Assembly: GCA_030431475.1 (NCBI GenBank) | Contig: JAUIJD010000017.1 | Span: 23,424-87,423 of the forward strand | Direction of reading: 5' to 3' | From: Verrucomicrobiia bacterium | GTDB taxonomy: Bacteria; Verrucomicrobiota; Verrucomicrobiia; Verrucomicrobiales; Akkermansiaceae | DNA length: 64,000 nucleotides | Part shown: positions 52,471 through 59,857 of the stretch, piece after piece | Numbering within the stretch: the first letter of the stretch is position 1 | Layout of the letters: every line of letters starts with the position of its first letter | Translations under genes and position numbers: made by a program | Notes under the pieces: generated by a model | The model's database searches: none | The model's input: the letters and a program-made list of their open reading frames with translations, nothing else | Told to the model about the DNA's origin: nothing

Positions 52471-54447
52471 ATGAATCAAGACATCCTCTCCCAAGCCGCC
52501 ACTCAGGCCCGCGGACTCGCGATCGACGCCGTGCACGCCTGCTCCTCCGGCCACCTCGGCCTGCCTCTCGGCTGCGCCGAAATCGGCGCCGTGCTCTACG
52601 GCGGCGGCGGACTCCGCTTCAATCCCGAGGCCCCGAAGTGGCTGAACCGCGACCGCTTCATCCTCTCCGCCGGCCACGGCTCGATGTTTCTCTACAGCTG
52701 GCTGCACATGGCCGGCTACGAGCTCTCGCTCGAGGAGGTGAAGAACTTCCGCCAGCTCGGCTCGGAGACCCCCGGCCACCCGGAATTCGGCGACACCGCC
52801 GGCGTCGAGGCCACCACCGGACCGCTCGGCCAGGGCATCGGCAACGCCGTCGGCTACGCCCTCTCCGGCAAGCGCGCCGCGGCGAAGTTCAACACCGCCG
52901 ACCACACGATTTTCAACCACCACGTGATCGCCCTGCACGGCGACGGCTGCCTGCAGGAGGGCGTGGCCAAGGAGGCGATCGCCTTCGCCGGCCACACCGG
53001 CCTCGACAACCTGATCCTGATCTACGACTCGAACGACGTCACCCTCGACGCCATGGCCGAGGTGACCCAGAGCGAGGATGCCGAGGGCTACTTCCGGTCG
53101 CAGGGCTGGGACGCCGTCACGGTCGACGGCCACGACCTCGCGGCCGTCGCCGAAGCACTGGAGAAGGCCAAGGCCGACGACAACGGCAAGCCGAAGGCCA
53201 TCATCGCCAAGACCCTCATCGGCAAGGGCATCCCGGAAGTGGCCGGCACCGCCGCCGGCCACGGCGAGGGCGGCGCCAAGTTCGCCGACCAGGCCCGCGA
53301 GGGTCTCGGACTGCCGGCGGAAACCTTCTACGTCTCCGACGAGGTCCGGAAGCACTTCGCCGAGGTCGCCGAGGCCGGGAAGAGCGAGTTCCTCCAGTGG
53401 CAGAGCACCTACGAGGCCTGGGCCCAGGCGAATCCCGAGCTCGCCACCGAGCTCCGCGCCAGCGTGCGGGGTGAGATTCCCAGCGACCTGATCGACCGCA
53501 TCCCGTCCTTCCCCGATGACGAAGGCGGCGCCACCCGCGCCTCGGGCGGCACCGTGATCCAGACGGTCGCCAAGCTGGTTCCCCAGCTGATCACCGGCTC
53601 GGCCGACCTCTACGGTTCGACCAAGAACTACATCAAGGACGCCGGCGACTTCGGCGCCGACAACCCGGACGGCCGCAACATCTGGTTCGGCATCCGCGAG
53701 CACGCCATGGGCGCCATCTGCAACGGCATCGCCTACGACGGCATCTTCCGGGCCTCGGGCGCGACCTTCCTGGTCTTCGCCGACTACCTGCGCGGGTCGA
53801 TCCGACTCGCCGCCCTGTCCGGGCTGCCGGTCACCTACATCTTCACCCACGACTCGGTGGGTGTCGGCGAGGACGGCCCGACCCACCAGCCGGTGGAAAC
53901 CGTCAGCGGCCTGCGCGTGATCCCCAACCTCGACGTGATCCGCGCCGGCGATGCCGAGGAAACCGCCGGCGCCTGGGCCGCCGCGATGCTCCGCACCGAC
54001 GGCCCGACCGCGCTCATCCTGACCCGCCAGGGCGTCCCGGCCATCCCGGGGCTTTCCAGCAGCGAGCGCCGCGAGGGCGTGATCCGCGGCGGCTACATCG
54101 TCCGCAAGGAGCAGGGCGAGCTGACCACCATCCTGCTCGCCAGCGGGTCCGAGGTGCAGCACGCGCTGAAGGCCGCCGAGGAACTCGGCGACGGCGTGCG
54201 CGTCGTCTCGATGCCCTGCTTCGAGCGCTTCGACCGCCAGGGCGACGACTACAAGGAAAGCATCCTGCCGAAGGCCTGCACCAAGCGCGTCGCCATCGAG
54301 GCCGGCGTCACCGGCCTGTGGTGGAAATACGTCGGCACCGAGGGGAAGGTCGTCGGCATCGACCGCTTCGGCCTCAGCGCCCCGGGCGGCACCGTGATGA
54401 AGGAACTCGGCATCACCGCCGAGTCCGTCGTCGCCGCCGCGAAGTAA
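52471..54447 (+). CDS. tkt: Transketolase
   Basis: A 658-residue thiamine-diphosphate enzyme of the pentose phosphate pathway. The start ATG at 52471 begins [20 protein letters not shown], the usual N-terminus; the frame extends to 52339 without support. The pyrophosphate domain has [21 protein letters not shown] and the TPP/metal motif GDGCLQEG...LILIYDSN. The pyrimidine domain has [20 protein letters not shown] with the activating Glu, and [17 protein letters not shown]. The C-terminal domain ends [20 protein letters not shown]. All standard segments are present and the length is normal. It transfers two-carbon ketol units between sugar phosphates in the cytoplasm. No ribosome site is evident; a terminator follows. 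Confidence 0.96.
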   Translation: MNQDILSQAATQARGLAIDAVHACSSGHLGLPLGCAEIGAVLYGGGGLRFNPEAPKWLNRDRFILSAGHGSMFLYSWLHMAGYELSLEEVKNFRQLGSETPGHPEFGDTAGVEATTGPLGQGIGNAVGYALSGKRAAAKFNTADHTIFNHHVIALHGDGCLQEGVAKEAIAFAGHTGLDNLILIYDSNDVTLDAMAEVTQSEDAEGYFRSQGWDAVTVDGHDLAAVAEALEKAKADDNGKPKAIIAKTLIGKGIPEVAGTAAGHGEGGAKFADQAREGLGLPAETFYVSDEVRKHFAEVAEAGKSEFLQWQSTYEAWAQANPELATELRASVRGEIPSDLIDRIPSFPDDEGGATRASGGTVIQTVAKLVPQLITGSADLYGSTKNYIKDAGDFGADNPDGRNIWFGIREHAMGAICNGIAYDGIFRASGATFLVFADYLRGSIRLAALSGLPVTYIFTHDSVGVGEDGPTHQPVETVSGLRVIPNLDVIRAGDAEETAGAWAAAMLRTDGPTALILTRQGVPAIPGLSSSERREGVIRGGYIVRKEQGELTTILLASGSEVQHALKAAEELGDGVRVVSMPCFERFDRQGDDYKESILPKACTKRVAIEAGVTGLWWKYVGTEGKVVGIDRFGLSAPGGTVMKELGITAESVVAAAK

Positions 54448-54467
54448 TCCCCGCTTCCGTTCTCCCC

Positions 54468-54502
54468 AAGCGCCGTCCTCGATCCGGGGGCGGCGCTTTT
54501 TT
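54468..54502 (+). terminator. Rho-independent terminator after transketolase
   Basis: AAGCGCCG (54468-54475) and CGGCGCTT (54491-54498) form an eight-base stem around a 15-base loop, followed by a run of T through 54502. It begins 21 bases after the transketolase stop. Confidence 0.85.
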
Positions 54503-54524
54503 CGTGGAAGGACGCGCGACGCCG

Positions 54525-54602
54525 AATGGGGAGAGCGGGTTTCCAACCCGCTGCCGTAGAACCCGTCCGGACAAGCGGCTTGCAAAGCCGCTCTCCCCAC
54601 CG
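54525..54602. repeat. Dispersed palindromic repeat family A, double copy 6
   Basis: AATGGGGAGAGCGGGTTTCC then AACCCGC is followed by a second unit, GCGGCTTGCAAAGCCGC then TCTCCCCACC, in inverse order. The outer arms GGGGAGAGCGG and CCGCTCTCCCC can pair, so the whole could form a cruciform with two inner hairpins. This is the only complete paired form in the window and resembles the BIME layout of REP elements. It lies between the transketolase terminator and the tsaB stop. Confidence 0.75.
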
Positions 54603-54670
54603 GTCCGCCGCATCCCGACCCGTGACCTCGGCATCGGGGTTTCCCTCATTTCCCTCCGAAAACGCTTCAC

Positions 54671-55309
54671 TCACCCCCGTCGCAGCAATGGGTGCCCCTT
54701 CTTTGCCTCAGTGATATGGGGCGGACGCAGGTAGGCCGGCTGGGGCGGCTCGGCTCGCAGCCGCTCGCGGGTCGACTCGTCGAGGCCCCGCCACGCCGCC
54801 TCCAGCGCGGTGGCGGTGGGCGTCACCCGCCGGACCTCGACCTCCTCGGGGAGCCGTAGCCGGGCAAGGTCCTCGAGCGCATGGACCGGTCCGTCGATCC
54901 GGGCCGCGAGCGCGGCGGCATCCACCACCTCGGGCAGGGGCAGACCCGGGCCCAGGCGCACCCACCAGGCGCTGCCGCGGCGGGCGTCACCGATCACCAG
55001 GGCGTCGTCGAGCCCGAGCGCGAGCAGCGAGGACAACCCCACGACCCGGCAGCCGTGAACCAGTCCGACGCCCTGGGCGGCGGCGATGCCGACCCGGGTG
55101 CCGCTGTAGCTGCCGGGCCCGGTGCCGACCACAATTTCATCGAAAGCCTGGCCGCCACATGCCGCCATCGCCGCCTGCAGCGGCTCGAAAAGCACGGCAT
55201 TGTGGTGACGGTCGCTCTCGAAGCCCCCCTCGAAGACCACCACCCCGTCCTTCACCACCGCCAGCGAGGCGCGGGGCGTGCTGCATTCGATCGCGAGGAC
55301 GAGGGCCAC
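54671..55309 (-). CDS. tsaB: tRNA threonylcarbamoyladenosine biosynthesis protein TsaB
   Basis: A 212-residue protein of the TsaB (YeaZ) family, an inactive ASKHA-fold partner of TsaD in the synthesis of the t6A modification of tRNA. The start is a GTG at 55309. The family signatures are LAIECSTPRASLAVV at the N-terminus, HHNAVLFEPLQAAM, and VGTGPGSYSGTRVGIAAAQGVGL at about 60-82, the most conserved segment. GDARRGSAWWVRL follows. The C-terminus is shorter and more Arg/Pro rich than in E. coli, as often seen. It is divergent from citrate synthase, 127 bases away. Confidence 0.93.
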   Translation of the reverse strand: MALVLAIECSTPRASLAVVKDGVVVFEGGFESDRHHNAVLFEPLQAAMAACGGQAFDEIVVGTGPGSYSGTRVGIAAAQGVGLVHGCRVVGLSSLLALGLDDALVIGDARRGSAWWVRLGPGLPLPEVVDAAALAARIDGPVHALEDLARLRLPEEVEVRRVTPTATALEAAWRGLDESTRERLRAEPPQPAYLRPPHITEAKKGHPLLRRG

Positions 55310-55436
55310 GGGCCGACGCTACGCGCCCCCGCGCCCCGGCGGCAAGGGCGCTCGATTCTCCCTTGCGCGTTTTCTCTCCTGTCGCTTTCTTCGCCGGGGG
55401 CGTGGCACTCCGCTCCCGAAGTTTTCCAAAAAGATC

Positions 55437-56567
55437 ATGACGACATACGCCAAGGGCCTGGAAGGGGTCATCGCCAACGAAACCGCGCTCTCCAACGTCG
55501 ACGGCAAACTCGGCCAGCTGAGCTACCTCGGCTACCACATCGACGAACTCGTCCACAACTGCCGCTACGAGGAAGTCGTCTACCTGCTGCACTACGGCAA
55601 GCTGCCGACGGAGTCCGAACTCACCACCTTCATGACCGCCCTGCGCGCGGAGCGCGGGCTGCCCGACGGCGTCATCGACTTCCTCAAGAACGCGCCCAAG
55701 GACGCCAGCCCGATGGACGTGCTGCGCACAGCGGTGTCGATGCTCTGCCTCTACGACAAGCGCACCGCGATCGGCGTGCCGGACATGGAGAAGGACGCGG
55801 CGATCGCCCTCTCGATCTGCGCCAAGGTGCCGACCATCGTCGCCGCCTACCACCGCTTCCGCCAGGGGCTCGAGCTGCCGCCGCTGCGCGACGACATGGG
55901 CGAGGCCCGCCATTTCCTCTACCTCATCAACGGTGAGGCGGCCACCGACGTCGCCACCCGCACGCTGGCCGTGGCGCTCATCCTCCACGCCGACCACGGC
56001 ATGAACGCGTCGACCTTCGCGGCCCGCGTCACCATCGCCACGCTCTCCGACATGTATTCGGCCATCACCTCGGCCATCGGCGCGCTCAAGGGACCGCTCC
56101 ACGGTGGCGCCAACGAGGGCGTGATCCACATGCTCGAGGACATCGGCGAGCCGTCCAAGGTCGACGACTACATCGCCGGCAAGCTCGAGCGGAAGGAGAA
56201 GATCATGGGCATCGGCCACCGGGTCTACAAGACGCTCGACCCGCGCGCCCCGCATCTGCGCCGCCTCGCCGTGCAGCTCACCGAGGAACTCGGCGAGCCG
56301 AAATGGATCCAGATGTCCGAGCGCATCGCCGAGATCATGCGCGAGACCAAGGGCCTCGAGGCCAACGTCGATTTCTACTCGGCCACCGTCTACTACTCGC
56401 TCGGCATCCCGACCGACCTCTTCACGCCGATCTTCGCCCTCGCCCGCACCAGCGGCTGGACCGCCCAGGTGCTCGAGCAGCTCCGCGACAACCGCCTCTA
56501 TCGCCCGCAGACGCTGTGGGTCGGCCCCACCGAGCTCAAGCCGGTGCCTCCGATCGAGGAACGCTGA
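55437..56567 (+). CDS. gltA: Citrate synthase (short type)
   Basis: A 376-residue citrate synthase, of the shorter type typical of Gram-positive-like or 2-methylcitrate-synthase-related enzymes. The ATG at 55437 is chosen because MTTYAKGLEGVIANETALSN is the usual first segment; the longer frame runs through the divergent tsaB leader. The catalytic residues are His in GPLHGGANEGV, His in IMGIGHRVYKTLDPRAPHLR, and Asp in LEANVDFYSATVYYSLGIP. It condenses oxaloacetate with acetyl-CoA as the first step of the citrate cycle. A role as 2-methylcitrate synthase cannot be excluded; no prp genes are nearby. The next gene begins eight bases after the stop. Confidence 0.94.
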   Translation: MTTYAKGLEGVIANETALSNVDGKLGQLSYLGYHIDELVHNCRYEEVVYLLHYGKLPTESELTTFMTALRAERGLPDGVIDFLKNAPKDASPMDVLRTAVSMLCLYDKRTAIGVPDMEKDAAIALSICAKVPTIVAAYHRFRQGLELPPLRDDMGEARHFLYLINGEAATDVATRTLAVALILHADHGMNASTFAARVTIATLSDMYSAITSAIGALKGPLHGGANEGVIHMLEDIGEPSKVDDYIAGKLERKEKIMGIGHRVYKTLDPRAPHLRRLAVQLTEELGEPKWIQMSERIAEIMRETKGLEANVDFYSATVYYSLGIPTDLFTPIFALARTSGWTAQVLEQLRDNRLYRPQTLWVGPTELKPVPPIEER

Positions 56568-56575
56568 GCCGCCCC

Positions 56576-57304
56576 GTGAGCGCCTTCGACCCCGCCGCCT
56601 TCCTCCGCGAATTCCGTCGCGAGGCCGAGGGGCGGGGTTTTTCGTGCGAAACCCTGCTCGAAACCGAGGCCGGCCCGCTGCTCGGGTTCGTCGGCCCGGG
56701 AAAGGGTGAGCCCGCCTACCTGTCGGCCGGCATCCACGGCGACGAGCCCGCCGGCCCGCTGGCCGCGCTCGAGCTGCTGAAATCCGGCACCTTCGACGAC
56801 GGTCGCGCCTGGTCCCTCTGCCCGGCGGTCAACCCGACCGGTCTCGTCGCCGGCACCCGCGACAACGCCGAGGGTTTCGACCTGAATCGCGACTACCTGC
56901 TCCGCGTCACCCCCGAGGTCCGCACCCACGCCGCGTGGCTGGAACGGCGACCCACTCCGGCTCGCTTTCTCTCGCTGCACGAGGACTGGGAAAGCACCGG
57001 CTTCTACTTCTACGAGATCAACCTCGCCGACGACCGCCCCGGCCGCGCCGAAGCGATCCTTGGGGCCGTGAGGCCGCATTTCCCCCCCGAGCCGAACGCC
57101 GTCATCGACGACCACGAAGTCCGCGAGCCCGGCTGGATCTACCACGAGGCCCGCGCCGATTTTCCCGACCACTGGCCCGAGGCCATCTTCCTCGCGGAGC
57201 GCGGGTGCCCGATCTCCTTCACCTTCGAGACGCCCAGTTCGGCGCCACTCGCCGACCGCATCGAGGCCCATCTCGCCGCGACCCGCGCCGCCCTCGGGGA
57301 GTAG
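56576..57304 (+). CDS. M14-family metallocarboxypeptidase-like protein
   Basis: A 242-residue protein of the M14 (succinylglutamate desuccinylase/aspartoacylase and MpaA-like) group. The start is a GTG at 56576, eight bases after the citrate synthase stop. Zinc ligands fit AGIHGDEPAGP (His and Glu) and SLHEDWES (His), with the arginine/asparagine segment GFDLNRDYLLR between them, and FTFETPSSA near the end containing the likely catalytic Glu. It probably removes an amino acid or peptide from peptidoglycan fragments or a small acyl-amino acid in the cytoplasm; no signal peptide is present. It appears co-transcribed with citrate synthase. Confidence 0.85.
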   Translation: MSAFDPAAFLREFRREAEGRGFSCETLLETEAGPLLGFVGPGKGEPAYLSAGIHGDEPAGPLAALELLKSGTFDDGRAWSLCPAVNPTGLVAGTRDNAEGFDLNRDYLLRVTPEVRTHAAWLERRPTPARFLSLHEDWESTGFYFYEINLADDRPGRAEAILGAVRPHFPPEPNAVIDDHEVREPGWIYHEARADFPDHWPEAIFLAERGCPISFTFETPSSAPLADRIEAHLAATRAALGE

Positions 57305-57311
57305 GCGCAGC

Positions 57312-57986
57312 TCAGTCGCGCCGCCCGCCGGGCACCAGGAAGCCGAGCACGAACAGGCCACCGCCGAGCACCAGGCCCGAAATCCCGGCCGTGCGCCACG
57401 GGATGCCGGAGACCTCTTCCTCGTCGGCGGTCTCGACGCGGTAAAACAGCATCGGCTCGCCGCGCTCGGACACCGTCTCCTTCAGCTCGATCGTGTTTTC
57501 CGGCAGCGTGATCGTCGTGTCCTGCTGCATGATCCCGATCCCCTCGGCCCCCTGGGTCGAGGTGACGAGGAAATTCCGGTCGTCGATCTTGCGGCGGGTC
57601 ATGGATCCCCCCTCGGGCCGCTCCTCGAGAAAAGTCTCCCACTGGCCGTCGCCGAGGTAGCGCGCGAGACCGCGCCCGGTGAAGGTGAAGACCACCTTGC
57701 GGTCCATGTCGAAGCGCTCCATCCCGAAGTCCTCCAGCTCGGTCGCCGAGAACAGCCGCTTCAGCTCACGCTTCAGCAGGGCCGGGTCGGCACCCACCGT
57801 CTGCTTCCAGACCTTGTAGCCGGCCGCCTCGAATTCGATGGTCAGCGTGAAGCGTGCGTCGCCGACCTCGTCGATCACGCAGCGGATGTCCTGACGCTGG
57901 ATCGGCGTCTTGGCCTCGAGCGGCGCGAGCAGCAGCAGCGGGATCACCGCGATCACCGCGGCCCGGAACAGGGGAAGAAGTTTCAT
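57312..57986 (-). CDS. Exported membrane protein of unknown function
   Basis: A 224-residue protein from the ATG at 57986 (signal or first helix MKLLPLFRAAVIAVIPLLLL). The frame to 58127 overlaps the neighbouring gene in another frame and is rejected. A soluble beta-rich part (RCVIDEVGDARFTLTIEFEA, KVVFTFTGRGLARYLGDGQW) is followed by a second helix near the C-terminus (WRTAGISGLVLGGGLFVLGF) and a basic end GGRRD. This is a type I membrane layout with the domain in the periplasm. No family recognised. It lies 20 bases downstream of the transglutaminase-like gene on the same strand, so the two are probably one operon. Confidence 0.75.
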   Translation of the reverse strand: MKLLPLFRAAVIAVIPLLLLAPLEAKTPIQRQDIRCVIDEVGDARFTLTIEFEAAGYKVWKQTVGADPALLKRELKRLFSATELEDFGMERFDMDRKVVFTFTGRGLARYLGDGQWETFLEERPEGGSMTRRKIDDRNFLVTSTQGAEGIGIMQQDTTITLPENTIELKETVSERGEPMLFYRVETADEEEVSGIPWRTAGISGLVLGGGLFVLGFLVPGGRRD

Positions 57987-58006
57987 GGGAGGGGGATGAG
58001 GGGGGT

Positions 58007-59716
58007 TCAACGGATGGTGGCGACCATCTGCTGGATCAGGTTGTTGTACTGTTCGAGCTTGCCGAGCGGGGCGTTGAAAATCACGCCGGTCACCCCCTGG
58101 TTGGTGGTGTTGAAAACGCCGATCCACTCGAGCTGGGCCTGGCCGTTGGCGAAGCTCTGACCGACGATCACCGACGGCCCGCCCTCCTGCTGGGGTGGCT
58201 GGATCTGGTACTGCGCCGTCACGCCCATCTGCGCCATCTGGCCCTCGAGAAAGGTCACGGCCTCCTGCAGGCTGCGGGCGTTGCCCACCGAGTAGAACTC
58301 GATGCCGAGTCCGCCGCCGTCGGGAATCTCATTCGCCGCCAGCTCGAGCGACGGAATCTGTGGAATCGGCGTGCGCAGCACCTGGAAGTTGTTGGGCACG
58401 CTCATCGTCATCCCGAAGCTGGTCGCCAGCGGCTGGGAGTTGGGGAGATCGGCGGGCTGTGGCTGCGGATCGTTCGGGTTGGGATCGGGCTGCGGCTGCG
58501 GTTCCGGCTGCTGCGAAAGCACCTGCTCGGCCCGGGCCAGCACCTCGTCGAGCCGGCGCCTCAGGTCGGGGTTCTCCTTGAGCTCGATCGGCTCGATCCC
58601 CTGCGCGTGCAGCTCGCGGAGATGCAGCACGCCCATCGGAATCACCGAGTGCGAGTGGAGCTTGCCTTCCTGGTCGGTGTACGACCACTGACCGCCGGAG
58701 AGGTGGGCGTTGGTGTTCGGCACCGCGGCCTGCACCGCCTCGTCGAAGCTCGCCGTGCCGACCATCGTCGATTCCACCGGCAGGTAGCTGCCGTCCGGCA
58801 TGATCACCGCCGGCCACGCGTGGTTGTTGGTCAGGAACATCGCCGATTGCAGACCCTCGGCCTCGAAGATGCTGCAGAACAGATTCGACAGCTCGATGCA
58901 CAAGCCCGCCGATCCGGTCACGATCTCCCGCGGCAGGCGGATTTCCTGCACCGTCGTCTCGACGCCGCCCGACTCGACCGGCATGCCCGTCGTGCCGCCG
59001 TAGCGGATCCCGGTCGCCCCGAGCACCAGGTAGGCCGCCCGCATGAACTTGCGGATCTCCTCCGGATCCCCCGAGTTGGCCACGCTGCCGCCCATCATGC
59101 TCTGGATGCGCTGCGTCAGGTAGCGGATGATCGGGTCGTTCGGGGTGACGAAGCACGCGGTGAAGAAACTGGTCGCGTAGTAGTCGGGCAGGTTCTGGAT
59201 CTCCTCCGGCGGAATGTCGGTGTAGGCGAGCTGCGAAACGCCGAGCACCTCGACCGGAAGCTCCCGCGTCAGGGAAGTCGTCTCGCCCCCCTCGTCGTCC
59301 TTCCACGAGATCTCGATCTCGACGTTCTCCCGGTCGCTGGTCCGGCGCTTGGTGATCGAGTCGGGAAAGTCGGGGTAGTAGCAGTAGACGACCGTCTGCC
59401 CGGGCAGGACCTCGGGAAAGATCTGCGGCTTGCACCACTCGGCCAGACCGGGGACTTGACAGCGGATCTCGAGGTCGTGGTAGGAGGTCTCGCCGGGATT
59501 CTTCAGCACCACCTTGGCCGCCCAGAAGCGGCCCTGCTGCGCGGTGGGATCCTTGTAGGTCTTGTAGGCGCAGCTCATCAGATACGGCGGCGTCTTCAGA
59601 CTCAGCGACGGCTCGGCGGATTCGCCGGACTCGATCTCGTCCTTGTTCGACCAGAGCAGCACCAGGCCGCCGGCCACGGCCAACAACAGACCGAGAATCT
59701 TCAGGGGGGTTCGCAT
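58007..59716 (-). CDS. Membrane-anchored transglutaminase-like protein
   Basis: A 569-residue protein from the ATG at 59716; a TTG at 59722 would add two residues. An N-terminal helix (LKILGLLLAVAGGLVLLW) anchors it outside the cell membrane. A beta-sandwich follows, then a transglutaminase-like domain with likely catalytic Cys in VTGSAGLCIELSNLF and His in FLTNNHAWPAVIM. The third position, usually Asp, reads Glu in YLPVEST. A Pro/Gln/Asn-rich linker (QPEPQPQPDPNPNDPQPQP) leads to a C-terminal domain of about 140 residues (FGMTMSVPNNFQVLRTPIPQ). Such proteins cleave or crosslink peptides in the envelope. It is divergent from the ABC exporter gene by 141 bases. Confidence 0.83.
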   Translation of the reverse strand: MRTPLKILGLLLAVAGGLVLLWSNKDEIESGESAEPSLSLKTPPYLMSCAYKTYKDPTAQQGRFWAAKVVLKNPGETSYHDLEIRCQVPGLAEWCKPQIFPEVLPGQTVVYCYYPDFPDSITKRRTSDRENVEIEISWKDDEGGETTSLTRELPVEVLGVSQLAYTDIPPEEIQNLPDYYATSFFTACFVTPNDPIIRYLTQRIQSMMGGSVANSGDPEEIRKFMRAAYLVLGATGIRYGGTTGMPVESGGVETTVQEIRLPREIVTGSAGLCIELSNLFCSIFEAEGLQSAMFLTNNHAWPAVIMPDGSYLPVESTMVGTASFDEAVQAAVPNTNAHLSGGQWSYTDQEGKLHSHSVIPMGVLHLRELHAQGIEPIELKENPDLRRRLDEVLARAEQVLSQQPEPQPQPDPNPNDPQPQPADLPNSQPLATSFGMTMSVPNNFQVLRTPIPQIPSLELAANEIPDGGGLGIEFYSVGNARSLQEAVTFLEGQMAQMGVTAQYQIQPPQQEGGPSVIVGQSFANGQAQLEWIGVFNTTNQGVTGVIFNAPLGKLEQYNNLIQQMVATIR

Positions 59717-59857
59717 GGACAACGTGGGGGTTGTCCCAACATCACCCTTTCCGGGTCGGAGGTGTCAAGATCGGAGCCACCTCCCCAATCCCAATCCCAA
59801 TCCACCATCCACCATCTCCCCGCCTTTCCGGCTCGCCACCCCCACAGCGGCTGTGGA

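Noticed and set aside
51160..54600. A 1146-residue minus-strand open frame across the regulator, tRNA-Glu and transketolase
   Set aside because: It runs antisense to well-supported genes and through a tRNA; the long frame is a product of high GC content and its translation is Gly/Ala/Arg/Val-rich without motifs.
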